The notes beneath the pieces were generated by a model. It made no database searches, was not told where the DNA came from, and saw only the letters and a list, made by a program, of their open reading frames with translations. Shown piece by piece: positions 33,747 to 42,274 of a stretch of DNA of 64,000 nucleotides. How positions within the stretch are numbered: position 1 is the stretch's first letter; the number at the start of each line of letters is the position of its first letter. Made by a program: the position numbers and the translations under genes. Source of the stretch: Hungatella sp. UBA7603 (GTDB lineage: Bacteria > Bacillota > Clostridia > Lachnospirales > Lachnospiraceae); the NCBI GenBank assembly GCA_002478865.1, contig DLJZ01000002.1:1-64000 (forward strand). The letters are read 5' to 3'.

Positions 33747-35015
33747 TTACTTTAAATCAATTACAAAAGTGGTAACACTTCTTGCCGGAAGCTGGGCGGT
33801 AAAGGAACCGCCAGATACGGAATAACCAGAACCGTAAGAAAGATTTCTGCTGCCGTCAGTCACCCAAGAAGCGACAGAACCTAAGGTACCATTTTGAATA
33901 TTGAATTTCTGGCTGACAGATGAAGTATTTTTGTTAATTGCTACAATAACAGCTTTACCTCCGCCCTTATAAGCAGATACAAACACATTGGAAACTGGGC
34001 TCTTGGTGGCATCCACTCTCACATAACCTGGTCTTACGAATTTTGAGAAATGAGCCATGTTATAACCACGTTTACTAATGGTTCCATCTTCTTTCATCGG
34101 ACCGTACTGTCTGCGGATATACCACCATACATACATCTGGAACTCTGCTTCTACCATAGCATTGTGCATATGAAGTGATACTTCAAGTGCTTCTGGCCAT
34201 AGGTCTGCGGAATTGTTGTTGCTGTTTGGATGATAAACTTCTGTCATCCACAGTTCCTTCCCTGCTCCTTTTTGTTTAAAGAGAGAATAAGGGAAATTAC
34301 TTACTGGTGTGCCATAAAGATGAGCGCCCAGGATATCCATGTTGGCAAGTGCTGTAGCATCATTTAAGATCGGATCAGATATATTCTTTACATAAGAAAA
34401 TGACTCTGGAGCGATGACTTTACAGTTAATGGAGCCAGCATAATTCTTCATGAAATTAAGAATCTCTGCTGGTGTCCACCAAGTCCAGGTATGAGCATAA
34501 TCCGGCTCATTCTGAACGGAGATGGCATAGAGGTTAACTCCATTGTTCTTCATGTAAGTAACGAAATCATTTAAATGCTGAGCGTACGCGCCGTACTTAT
34601 CATAACGCAGCCGTTTCTGATTAGCCACACCTTCTCTGGTAAAGGTTTCTACCATATCACTAGGTGGATTCCAAGGAGATGCAAATACAATCGCTCCTTT
34701 TTCAATTGCTTTCTTTGCGGTGGCCACTTCTCTGCTCCAATTGTTCTTATTCTCATCAACAGACATTCTAAGAACGGAAAAGCCAAGTTGGTTATCACCA
34801 TTTCCAAATGCAGTTTCTCTTTGAGATGCTGTCAAATCCCCAATCCATGCTGGGTGGTTCATACCACCAAAACCACGAATGAGCTGTTTTTGTGAAGATA
34901 GGTTAATCGTTGCATCGCTTGCTGCGGCTGCTAAACTTGTTCTTAAAAGATCTTCCTTTTTAGTATCTTCCTCTGTTCTTAGGATATTACTTCCTGCTAA
35001 TATTTTTTCGTCCAT
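33747..35015 (-). CDS. GH30 glucuronoxylanase-type glycosidase lacking a signal peptide
   Basis: A 422-residue GH30 (subfamily 8-like) enzyme. The fold starts with LIRGFGGMNHPAWIGDLT; the acid/base is E170 in SVQNEPDY and the nucleophile E259 in LWMTEVYHP. The last 90 residues form the side beta-domain. Such enzymes cut glucuronoxylan near methylglucuronate branches and are normally exported. Here the first 35 residues are polar (MDEKILAGSNILRTEEDTKK) with no hydrophobic core, and the ATG is fixed by GGAGG. It is the last of three glycosidase genes, 2 bp after the GH43 gene. Cytosolic or unusual export must be considered. Confidence 0.87.
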   Translation of the reverse strand: MDEKILAGSNILRTEEDTKKEDLLRTSLAAAASDATINLSSQKQLIRGFGGMNHPAWIGDLTASQRETAFGNGDNQLGFSVLRMSVDENKNNWSREVATAKKAIEKGAIVFASPWNPPSDMVETFTREGVANQKRLRYDKYGAYAQHLNDFVTYMKNNGVNLYAISVQNEPDYAHTWTWWTPAEILNFMKNYAGSINCKVIAPESFSYVKNISDPILNDATALANMDILGAHLYGTPVSNFPYSLFKQKGAGKELWMTEVYHPNSNNNSADLWPEALEVSLHMHNAMVEAEFQMYVWWYIRRQYGPMKEDGTISKRGYNMAHFSKFVRPGYVRVDATKSPVSNVFVSAYKGGGKAVIVAINKNTSSVSQKFNIQNGTLGSVASWVTDGSRNLSYGSGYSVSGGSFTAQLPARSVTTFVIDLK

Positions 35016-35017
35016 TC

Positions 35018-36673
35018 TTATTTTTCCTCCAATTCTAATTTGTTGACACTCATTTTTGCAGAGCTGTCAAAGTGAAACCAGTTTACATCCACATAGCCGC
35101 CAGAGGAGGCTGTTGTGAAATTATAGATTCCAAACTTGTCGCCCTGGAAGAAGCCAAGGTCAAAAGGCATATTTAACTGTCCACCAAGCTGGGTGAAGTT
35201 TACATTGTTTGTGCTATAAGAAAAAGTTGCCTTGTCGGTAAGGAGATTGGCATTTGCCCGCAGATAAACCGTATTCCCTTGTAGTACCGGTCCATTGGTC
35301 ACGGTGCCCTGTGCATCTTCCTTTGCATTGATATTTGCTACGATTTTCTTTACTCCACCGGATTTTATAATACCAATGGAGCCGTAAGGGATATTTAACA
35401 GACATAGACCTGCCTGATCCCCATCTTTCATGTTGGTTGTATCCAGTTCAATCGTTCCCTGGCAATCCGGTCCCTGGACTCTTTGAGTGAGAGTATTGGT
35501 GGCTCGCCATAGATTCTTAGCCGTCTTAGCACGAAGCCTCAAATAACCAGAGCGCTCGGTTAAGGACCATCTTCCATTATCCGGGTAATGGTTCCACTGC
35601 CACTGAACGCCTAGTGTATTGGAACTAAATTCATCGCTTGTGGGAATAGACACTGGCTGATACGTTCCTCCTACGTTTGGCTTTTTGTATGTGATTGGCA
35701 CGCTGCCGATTGGATAACTCTTTCCGCCTAATGTCATATTTTTCACCGTTGACGGAACTCCAAGGACTGGCCAGTCATTTTGCCACTGCATGGGCACTAA
35801 GATATCTCTGCGGCCCACACCGTTGCAATCCTGGAACACATAGAACCACCATTCACCAGTAGAGGTGTCAATTGGTCCGCCTTGATGAATCTGGCTTCCG
35901 CCTGAAATTCTTGGTCCATCTAAAAGGATTCTCATCTCATAGGGTCCATAAATATTTTTGGAACGCAGGCAGTAGGTGTAGGATTCCGGAGGAGTAGAAT
36001 TACGGAAGATATAATAATATCCGTTTTTCTTAATCACATGGGTTCCTTCCACTAAATATTTGCCCGTTACCCCTTCAATTCTTGTACTTACTCTACTGTT
36101 TACGACGGATTTATAATCGCTGCTCAGCTTACTGATCTTAACGTCATTTGCTTCTGAAATAATATATCCCGTTCCGTCCTCGTCAAGAAAAAGGGCAGGA
36201 TCGTGAAATCCCTGATTAAATACCGTTTTGGTATAAGGACCGGCTGGGTTGGTAGCGGTACACAGAATAAATCTGCCCTGTGCCTGATAGATTCCCACAT
36301 AAAATACACCGTTTCGGTAAGCAATGGTAGGAGCCCAGCAGCCATGTCCGTAATCCTCAAAGTTATCGGTTAGGTTATAAGATTTTCCGGTTCCATTTAA
36401 ATCTGGGGTTACATATCCAATGATTTCCCAATTCACCAAATCCCTGGAATGCATAATCGGTATGGAAGGAAAGGATACAAAGGTAGAACTGACCATATAA
36501 AAATCATTTCCCACTCGTATGGCCGCAATGTCTGGATAATCTGCATTCAAAATAGGATTGGTATAAGTGCCATCTCCATTATCAGACTGCCAGGCTAACT
36601 TCATATCGGCTAGTGAGGAAAGCATCTCGGTTGTTGTTACATTTCCTTGTGCTTCATTTATTTTATTGCTCAT
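35018..36673 (-). CDS. GH43 beta-xylosidase/arabinofuranosidase without signal peptide
   Basis: A 551-residue GH43 protein. The five-bladed propeller begins with TYTNPILNADYPDIAAIRVG, giving the catalytic base aspartate in ADYPD; further marks are GCWAPTIAYRNGVFYVG and the acid glutamate in YLVEGTHVIKKNGYYY. After about residue 330 a beta-sandwich typical of GH43 xylosidases follows. The N-terminus (MSNKINEAQGNVTTTEML) is polar, so it is not a Sec substrate as read; AAGGGGG precedes the ATG. It sits between the GH43-CBM6 gene and the GH30 gene in one transcript. Confidence 0.87.
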   Translation of the reverse strand: MSNKINEAQGNVTTTEMLSSLADMKLAWQSDNGDGTYTNPILNADYPDIAAIRVGNDFYMVSSTFVSFPSIPIMHSRDLVNWEIIGYVTPDLNGTGKSYNLTDNFEDYGHGCWAPTIAYRNGVFYVGIYQAQGRFILCTATNPAGPYTKTVFNQGFHDPALFLDEDGTGYIISEANDVKISKLSSDYKSVVNSRVSTRIEGVTGKYLVEGTHVIKKNGYYYIFRNSTPPESYTYCLRSKNIYGPYEMRILLDGPRISGGSQIHQGGPIDTSTGEWWFYVFQDCNGVGRRDILVPMQWQNDWPVLGVPSTVKNMTLGGKSYPIGSVPITYKKPNVGGTYQPVSIPTSDEFSSNTLGVQWQWNHYPDNGRWSLTERSGYLRLRAKTAKNLWRATNTLTQRVQGPDCQGTIELDTTNMKDGDQAGLCLLNIPYGSIGIIKSGGVKKIVANINAKEDAQGTVTNGPVLQGNTVYLRANANLLTDKATFSYSTNNVNFTQLGGQLNMPFDLGFFQGDKFGIYNFTTASSGGYVDVNWFHFDSSAKMSVNKLELEEK

Positions 36674-36803
36674 TAAAAATCCCCCTTTTATGGAAGGCGC
36701 TTACAGCCTTCCTTGGCCTTTAAAACGTGCGGTCTTTACGTTTCGTCCTTTGAAATTTGGGACCGCACGTCCTAACTAAAACTTTAACTTATTTCTAGGT
36801 GCT

Positions 36804-38285
36804 TTATGAAAACTTCCAGTAGTCAAACTTAAATAAGTCGCCACTTCCATTTCCAGTGAATACAAAAAACAATTTATGCACGCCTGTGGCACCGCTTATG
36901 GAGGTTTCAACCTCTTTCCAGCTCTGCATACCGCCAGTATTTGGTACATTCAGTGTTCCTACTAGAGTTCCACTTGTACTGTCAAGGCGTACTTCAATCT
37001 TGCCTCCTGAGGCAGAAGCCACATTTGCTTTAAAGCTTTTAGCTCCTCCAGAGCCAAAGTTAACATTGCCTAAACCAATCCAGTCACCATTATTGATTCC
37101 AGTGATATTTTGATTGTATACAGGACCACCAGATGCGTTGGACTTCTCAGTTAAGATTCCGCCGTTCCATCCAAAGGTTTCTGCTTCTACTCTCTTGTAT
37201 GGATCTAAGCTGGAAAGCTGAGCGATACCAGCATAATCGGCTGCAACCTCTCGAATGCTTCCATCACTGTTATGAATCAACTGATTGATGTGAGGAGAGC
37301 GATATCCTTTACCAGAGCCATATAATGCCTGGCTGACTGTCTGAGCGTGATATACCACATACCACTGATTCTTAAACTGGAATACGCAGTGGTGATTATT
37401 ACCGCCAGCGCGGAAGAACGCGCCTGGGTTTTTCAGAAAATGACCTTTGTAAGTAAATGGTCCCATTGGACTATTGCTGGTCATATAGCCAATTTCACCA
37501 GCCGGCTTGTCTGATGGGTGAGTGCCTGAAAAATTGATGCAGTAGGAGTAGTAGTACACACCGTTAAACTTATGCATTCCAGAATCTTCAAACATAAACG
37601 GCGCATCAATGGTTGAAGCACTTCCCACAACACTGATCATATCGCCACCTAAGCGAAGCACTCTGGCTGTTTTGGGATTTGCCCGCTGTGCCTGGCTTGA
37701 ATTTGGATCTCCAGGAATTCCACCACCACAATACAAATATCCAGTTCCATCGTTGTCTATAAATACAGCAGGGTCAAACAGCCATACAACTCCAGGCATA
37801 CCAGATGTGTTGGTTGTGACAAGAGCTCTTCCAAGAGGATCACTCCATGGCCCAATAGGGCTGTCCGCAGTCAGTACACCAATTCCAGCGCCGCCATTTG
37901 CAAAGTAAAGGAAAAACTTATCCTTACCATTAATATTTTTCACTGCCGCCGCAGGAGCCCAGGAATTACCTGCCCATTTCGCTATACCTTGTCCCCCATT
38001 TAGACCGTTTGCCCCAGCAACTGGAATAGCCCCGTGATCGGTCCAGTTTACCATGTCTTCGGAAGAGATTACAAAAATACTCTTTAAGTTCGCAAAGCTA
38101 TTATCCTTAATGGTGCCATTACTATTGAACTCATAATTATCACTAGACATATAGATGTAAACTCTACCGTTGTAAGTCAGTGCATAGGGATCGGCCCCCA
38201 AATGATGGTCAATGAGTGGATTTGAATTTCCCACCGATTTTGCAATTGTTGATTTTGCAGCAAGCATAGCTCTTTCATTACCCAT
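36804..38285 (-). CDS. GH43 arabinoxylan-active glycosidase with C-terminal CBM6, no signal peptide
   Basis: A 493-residue two-domain protein. Residues 20-345 are a GH43 propeller (NPLIDHHLGADPYALTYNGR with the base aspartate, WAPAAAVKNINGKDKFFLYF, and the acid region DAPFMFEDSGMHKFNGVYYY). The last 130 residues form a CBM6 beta-sandwich starting RVEAETFGWNGGI and ending DLFKFDYWKFS, a module that binds xylan chains. The N-terminus MGNERAMLAAKSTIAKSVGN has no signal peptide; AGGAGG fixes the start. First gene of the three-gene operon. Confidence 0.87.
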   Translation of the reverse strand: MGNERAMLAAKSTIAKSVGNSNPLIDHHLGADPYALTYNGRVYIYMSSDNYEFNSNGTIKDNSFANLKSIFVISSEDMVNWTDHGAIPVAGANGLNGGQGIAKWAGNSWAPAAAVKNINGKDKFFLYFANGGAGIGVLTADSPIGPWSDPLGRALVTTNTSGMPGVVWLFDPAVFIDNDGTGYLYCGGGIPGDPNSSQAQRANPKTARVLRLGGDMISVVGSASTIDAPFMFEDSGMHKFNGVYYYSYCINFSGTHPSDKPAGEIGYMTSNSPMGPFTYKGHFLKNPGAFFRAGGNNHHCVFQFKNQWYVVYHAQTVSQALYGSGKGYRSPHINQLIHNSDGSIREVAADYAGIAQLSSLDPYKRVEAETFGWNGGILTEKSNASGGPVYNQNITGINNGDWIGLGNVNFGSGGAKSFKANVASASGGKIEVRLDSTSGTLVGTLNVPNTGGMQSWKEVETSISGATGVHKLFFVFTGNGSGDLFKFDYWKFS

Positions 38286-38671
38286 AAATAAATACCTCCT
38301 GTTTTTTCTTTCTCCGTATTTTTTTTAATTTTTTTCACCTTTTGGTTTCCTATATGAAACGTTTTTTAAGGTGATACCTGGCACTCCGGTTCTCTTTGCC
38401 GGCACTAATTGAAAACCTATAACTTTATATGCCAATTTTTTAATTTCGGTTCCTTTTTAATTCTTTAGATTTGCAAGTCTATACTATATAAAGAAATTTA
38501 AGAGAGATTTGTAAACATCAAAGTAAAAGTTTTTAAAATCATTTTAGATTCTATATTTGACTCTAATTAAAACCTCTGGGTTCATAATAATCATAATAGG
38601 TTTCCTAAGTAATACAAGATTCCATTCTATAGAAAAAAGCCCGTCAAATTTCTATATTTTATAACGATTTT
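38286..38671. other. Upstream region of the xylan-glycosidase operon
   Basis: AT-rich non-coding DNA. It holds the leader of the GH43-CBM6 gene, an AAACGTTT core at 38357-38364 about 70 bp before the start codon (a possible LacI-family site, low confidence) and possible minus-strand -10 boxes near 38475. No reading frame with recognisable features was found. Confidence 0.4.
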
Positions 38672-38935
38672 CTACAAATACTCATATATGCCGTTAATGG
38701 TAAGATCACTTTCATTCATCTGATTGGTGATATCATCGATTTTATTGTCATTTCCATAGAATGGAAAAACATACACTACCTTTTTATCCTTCATCAAATA
38801 AAAGGTGACATCCACAAAATCATCATGTTCTTCCTAATGTTTATTTGCTTCGCCAAATAGCCAAACATGTCTGGTCCTACACTGTAACCACGGAGTCTTT
38901 ATAGGCTCGTTAATCATTGAAAATCAAACTCTACG
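38672..38935 (-). pseudogene. Decayed ORF fragment of unknown family
   Basis: On the minus strand a frame ends at 38672 and is open for 53 codons back to a TAG at 38834-38836. It reads like coding sequence (DDFVDVTFYLMKDKKVVYVF, then PFYGNDNKIDDITNQM). Upstream of the TAG, another frame reads YSVGPDMFGYLAKQINIR, so a one-base shift would join the two halves into one protein. Both frames also meet stops further upstream. This looks like the 3' remnant of a lost gene. I do not recognise the family. Confidence 0.45.
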
Positions 38936-39022
38936 AAGCGTTTATTGTTAGTACTTCTAAGAGGGATTATGATAGAAAAAAGCAATCCCATTCGATAGAT
39001 TGCTGATAAGGAGATATTCACT

Positions 39023-39700
39023 ATGAACAACAAATTTACCCCTTTGGATTTACAATCCTGGTCACGAGGCCAGATGTTTCATTACTTTACCCAAATGGCA
39101 CCTACCGGGTTTTCATTAACCGTCCTTTTGGATATTACAATTATGAAAAAGGCATTAAAAGATCGTGATCTCAAATTTTATCCCGCTTATGTATGGTTAG
39201 TGACTACAATACTAAATCAACATATTGAATTTAAAGTGGCAATAAAGGAGGATGTTCTTGGATATTGGGATACCCTTACTCCACTGTATCCGACCTTTCA
39301 TGATGATAATAAAAGTATTTCTTTGGTATGGACCCCTTATAACAAATCATTTATGGAGTTTTATCGTGGATATCTGGAGAATGAAAAAGAGTACGGAGAT
39401 AATCGGGGGATTTTGGCCCAGCCCCTTAAAACACTCCCAGCAAACTGCTATACGGTATCATGTATCCCATGGATTGATTTTCAACACTTTTCCGTTCACA
39501 GTTATGAAAACAAGCCGTATTATTTTCCCTCTATTGAAGCTGGTAAATATACTGCAAATGGGGAAACCATTACTATGCCCATCTCTATATCGGTACACCA
39601 TGCTGCTACGGATGGTTGGCATGTAAGCTGCTTTTTTGAGGAATTGCAAAATCTAATGAATGAACCGGAGACATGGTTGGATGATAATTTCAATAAATAA
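39023..39700 (+). CDS. Chloramphenicol acetyltransferase-like protein (type A fold)
   Basis: A 225-residue protein matching chloramphenicol acetyltransferase in length and layout. The active-site motif is HHAATDGWHV (from residue 192), where known resistance enzymes have HHAVCDGFHV; the catalytic histidine is kept. The N-terminal region includes WSRGQMFHYFTQMAPTGFSLT. Members acetylate chloramphenicol or other hydroxyl compounds using acetyl-CoA. Chromosomal clostridial versions often have uncertain resistance activity. An AAGGAGA site precedes the ATG. The gene stands alone on the plus strand with a hairpin repeat behind it. Confidence 0.82.
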   Translation: MNNKFTPLDLQSWSRGQMFHYFTQMAPTGFSLTVLLDITIMKKALKDRDLKFYPAYVWLVTTILNQHIEFKVAIKEDVLGYWDTLTPLYPTFHDDNKSISLVWTPYNKSFMEFYRGYLENEKEYGDNRGILAQPLKTLPANCYTVSCIPWIDFQHFSVHSYENKPYYFPSIEAGKYTANGETITMPISISVHHAATDGWHVSCFFEELQNLMNEPETWLDDNFNK

Positions 39701-39796
39701 GAAATAAACAACTCACCCCATTTTTTAAATAAGAGGATGTCACAAAATTAATTTGTGATAGCCATATATCCATTGGGATTATATCTATTACATGAC

Positions 39797-39845
39797 AATA
39801 CCCCCATACAGGACTTTTATATTTCATTGTCCTATGTGGGGGTAA
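39797..39845. repeat. Stem-loop repeat, copy 2 (also at 23443), acting as terminator
   Basis: AATACCCCCATACAGGAC pairs with GTCCTATGTGGGGGTAAT around a T-rich loop. Compared with the copy at 23443 most stem changes are compensatory or G-U, while the loop is almost unchanged. It separates the converging CAT-like and EFR1 genes. Confidence 0.75.
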
Positions 39846-39927
39846 TATAAAACTGACCAAATTGTATTTTTCACGCATCATTTTATAGTATGACTTTTAT
39901 TATTTTTCAACAGCACCTTTGCTTATA

Positions 39928-40683
39928 TCAAGCCTCTCTACTATACTGGTATCTCCCCCGCTTTTCCGTGGATCTTCCGTACTGAACTGCCTTTTGCTTG
40001 CACCCATGAATGCACTTTAGACAAAACGTGCAATCTCCCGTCCAAACAGGCTTTCCGTTCACCATCTCTATAGTTTCACTGGGACACTGAGTTGCGCACT
40101 TTGTGCACCCATTGCAGGACTCATTCACACGGAACTTTTTGCTGTGATCTGTTTTTCGATAAGCATATCCGGTGAGAGGTGATATAAAAGCAAGACTTCC
40201 CTTCGTTATTTGCTGGATATTTTCCTGTCCCTCAATGAAAGGGATAATATGATCAATCTGAGCTTCTGCTTTATCTAATAGTTCCTTTTGTTTATCCAAA
40301 CTTATAATGTCATAACCAACCACATAGTTGTCTACCATCTTTACCCCAAAGGCGCCGTTTAGCTTTAACTTCTTTTCCTTTAACAGTGCTTCCAGACGGT
40401 CCATAACATTACCAGCAGAAAAGCCAAATGTAGCAATGGCATACATATATTGATTCTCATATCCAGAAAAATGAAGCTGCTTTATAAAACGTTCCACCAA
40501 CGTAGGAAGGGTGTACCAATACACCGGAAACACGAATCCAATGGTTTCCTGTTTACCAACTTCATAGGTTATGCCCTCCTTTAGCTTGGACTTAGTCATA
40601 TAGATCAGGCGATCCCCTGTTTCTTTCGCTACTTTCTGCGCAACGTGTTTGGAATTACCAGTTCCACTAAAATAAAATATCAT
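39928..40683 (-). CDS. EFR1-type flavodoxin-ferredoxin fusion protein (copy 1)
   Basis: A 251-residue electron carrier. The N-terminal flavodoxin-like domain starts MIFYFSGTGNSKHVAQKVA with the FMN phosphate loop, and FVFPVYWYTLPTLVERF follows. The C-terminal domain has two [4Fe-4S] cluster motifs: CNGCTKCATQCP and CTFCLKCIHGC. Such EFR1 family proteins are common in anaerobes; their partners are mostly unknown. It is last in an operon with a MarR regulator and a small membrane protein, the latter ending 1 bp before it. A related gene lies at 56166-56933. Confidence 0.87.
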   Translation of the reverse strand: MIFYFSGTGNSKHVAQKVAKETGDRLIYMTKSKLKEGITYEVGKQETIGFVFPVYWYTLPTLVERFIKQLHFSGYENQYMYAIATFGFSAGNVMDRLEALLKEKKLKLNGAFGVKMVDNYVVGYDIISLDKQKELLDKAEAQIDHIIPFIEGQENIQQITKGSLAFISPLTGYAYRKTDHSKKFRVNESCNGCTKCATQCPSETIEMVNGKPVWTGDCTFCLKCIHGCKQKAVQYGRSTEKRGRYQYSREA

Positions 40684-40684
40684 C

Positions 40685-40963
40685 CTAATTCTCCTTCCTG
40701 TCTACCCTTATACATGTGATTAAGTTCTTAATACTGAACTTCTTTTTGATTTTTAATGCCACCTCACGACCGATCATCAAGCCGCCTACCCAAAATATAA
40801 CTTCACTAACCACCATCATAGTCCCAGTAATTGCTGCTTTTACAGGGGCAGAATATGGAAGGCAGAGATTAAGCGGCATGATGAAATATAATACAAATGA
40901 CATAACAATCAAACCGATTGCAATCATCTCTCGTCTCTTCTTATTCCTATTCCTTCGGTTCAA
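40685..40963 (-). CDS. Small membrane protein of the 'transporter suffix domain' type
   Basis: A 92-residue protein with a basic start (MNRRNRNKKRREM) and two hydrophobic helices (AIGLIVMSFVLYFIMPL and ITGTMMVVSEVIFWVGGLMIG), ending in a lysine-rich tail. The pattern PYSAPVKAAITG...EVIFWVGGLMIGREV resembles the short 'transporter suffix' proteins. It overlaps the end of the MarR gene by 17 bp and precedes the EFR1 gene by 1 bp, so all three are co-expressed. It could anchor the electron carrier at the membrane, which is inference. Confidence 0.65.
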   Translation of the reverse strand: MNRRNRNKKRREMIAIGLIVMSFVLYFIMPLNLCLPYSAPVKAAITGTMMVVSEVIFWVGGLMIGREVALKIKKKFSIKNLITCIRVDRKEN

Positions 40964-41408
40964 CGGCTCTCTCCTCCAGCCTTTCCACTAACTTAGAGAA
41001 GATACGTTCCATTATCAGAACCTCTTTTTCATCTTCTGCGATGTCTATAATCATGTCAGATACCCATTGATAAACCGCATGATCCCCCTGAAGTATGCTG
41101 TCTCCCTTATTCGTCAGCTCTACATAATAAACTCTTTTATCCTCTTCTGACTGCATCTTCTCTACCAAACCTAAATTTTGAAGTTTTCGGATAATAACGG
41201 AAACAGCAGGTTTTGTCAGGGACAGTTTATCCGCGATCTGTGTGAAATTGGGTTTTTGCAGGGAATGAATGACCAACAAATAGTAATAGTCGTTATTTGA
41301 AAATTTGTTAACCTCATCTTCTTTCAGAATTGTATTTAAATTCTGGATACATTCCTGCCACAACAAATTAACTAAGGAAGAAAGCTTCTCTTGCATCTCA
41401 TGCTCCAA
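40947..41408 (-). CDS. MarR-family transcriptional regulator
   Basis: A 153-residue winged-helix regulator. PNFTQIADKLSLTKPAVSVI is the recognition helix region and KMQSEEDKRVYYVELTNKG is the wing, both standard for MarR proteins. It is the first gene of the operon with the small membrane protein and the EFR1 protein and probably represses it, responding to a redox or chemical signal. An AT-rich palindrome (41423-41436) lies just upstream of the ATG. Confidence 0.85.
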   Translation of the reverse strand: MEHEMQEKLSSLVNLLWQECIQNLNTILKEDEVNKFSNNDYYYLLVIHSLQKPNFTQIADKLSLTKPAVSVIIRKLQNLGLVEKMQSEEDKRVYYVELTNKGDSILQGDHAVYQWVSDMIIDIAEDEKEVLIMERIFSKLVERLEERAVEPKE

Positions 41409-41422
41409 TCTAAACTATATTG

Positions 41423-41436
41423 TTAAAATATTTTAA
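41423..41436. promoter_or_regulatory. Possible MarR operator
   Basis: TTAAAATATTTTAA is a perfect 14-bp palindrome about 15 bp before the MarR start codon. Because the region is extremely AT-rich, chance cannot be excluded. Confidence 0.35.
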
Positions 41437-41465
41437 TTAAATTTATTTAACTAATTTAGCATAAT

Positions 41466-41490
41466 AAAAACGTGCTGTCAATAGCACGCT
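41466..41490 (-). terminator. Terminator behind the acetyltransferase gene at 41668
   Basis: CGTGCT and AGCACG pair around a 6-base loop and are followed on the minus strand by TTTTTATT. Confidence 0.6.
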
Positions 41491-41667
41491 TCTATCTTAA
41501 CATTTATCTACTGGAATCATTCCCATTATTTAACATCTCACATTTCTTCGTTTGAAGCCTAGTCTGTCTTTTTGTACTGCCTTTTTAATTTCAACGGCAT
41601 TGGCTACTTCCACCGCCTTTTCATGCAATGGAAGATAGGAAACTCCTTTCTTTCACACACAGTTTAT

Positions 41668-42225
41668 CTACAAATCAGAGCAAAGAAGAGAATATACTTC
41701 CAGATCAACCACTCCTTTGCCTTTCCAATATTGAGCCTGCCTCAAGATGCCTTCTTTTTTGAATCCACTTTTCTGCAGCACTCTTTGAGATCTCTCATTG
41801 GCGACCATTACAAATGCCTGAATCCTGTTAATCATAACCGTTTCAAATAAATGATCCACCATTGCTTTTACTGTTTGCTTTGCAATTCCCTTACCCCAGA
41901 AATCTTCGTTTAGACGGTAACCAATGGTAATCATATTGACCTTATCATCATAATCAAACATTTCCGCCACTCCTATGATTTGGTCTGGGGATTTGGCAAG
42001 GCAGATTCCTAAGAAAATCACTTTTTTCTTATTGAAATCCCGTTCAAAATGACCAATCATATGTTCGACCGTGGCTTTATTCTTTTTTACATCTCCAGGT
42101 ATATACGTAAATATATTCTCATTGCTGTAAATCTCAAATAGTCCATCAAGATCCGATGCAACAATCTTTCTAAGTATCACTCCATCCGTAACCAAGTACG
42201 GAACCTTATCATAAGGATTACCCAT
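41668..42225 (-). CDS. GNAT-family acetyltransferase (RimJ/RimL-like)
   Basis: A 185-residue acetyltransferase. The RimJ/L-type start is LVTDGVILRKIVASDLDGLFEIYS; MITIGYRLNEDFWGKGIAKQ holds the acetyl-CoA pyrophosphate-binding loop (GKGIA), and VANERSQRVLQKSGFKKEG is the typical C-terminal segment. Such enzymes acetylate N-termini of ribosomal proteins or small amines; the substrate is not predictable. It is a single-gene transcript on the minus strand with a terminator at its end and lies 49 bp after the AraC-GyrI regulator gene. Confidence 0.83.
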   Translation of the reverse strand: MGNPYDKVPYLVTDGVILRKIVASDLDGLFEIYSNENIFTYIPGDVKKNKATVEHMIGHFERDFNKKKVIFLGICLAKSPDQIIGVAEMFDYDDKVNMITIGYRLNEDFWGKGIAKQTVKAMVDHLFETVMINRIQAFVMVANERSQRVLQKSGFKKEGILRQAQYWKGKGVVDLEVYSLLCSDL

Positions 42226-42274
42226 TTTTCACTCCTTTATTGATGAAACCCATAAATACAGATGCTTTTTACAT

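Noticed and set aside
39023..39700. Treating the CAT-like gene as an acquired resistance gene on a mobile element
   Set aside because: No transposase, integrase or terminal repeat flanks it, and its base composition looks like that of its neighbours.
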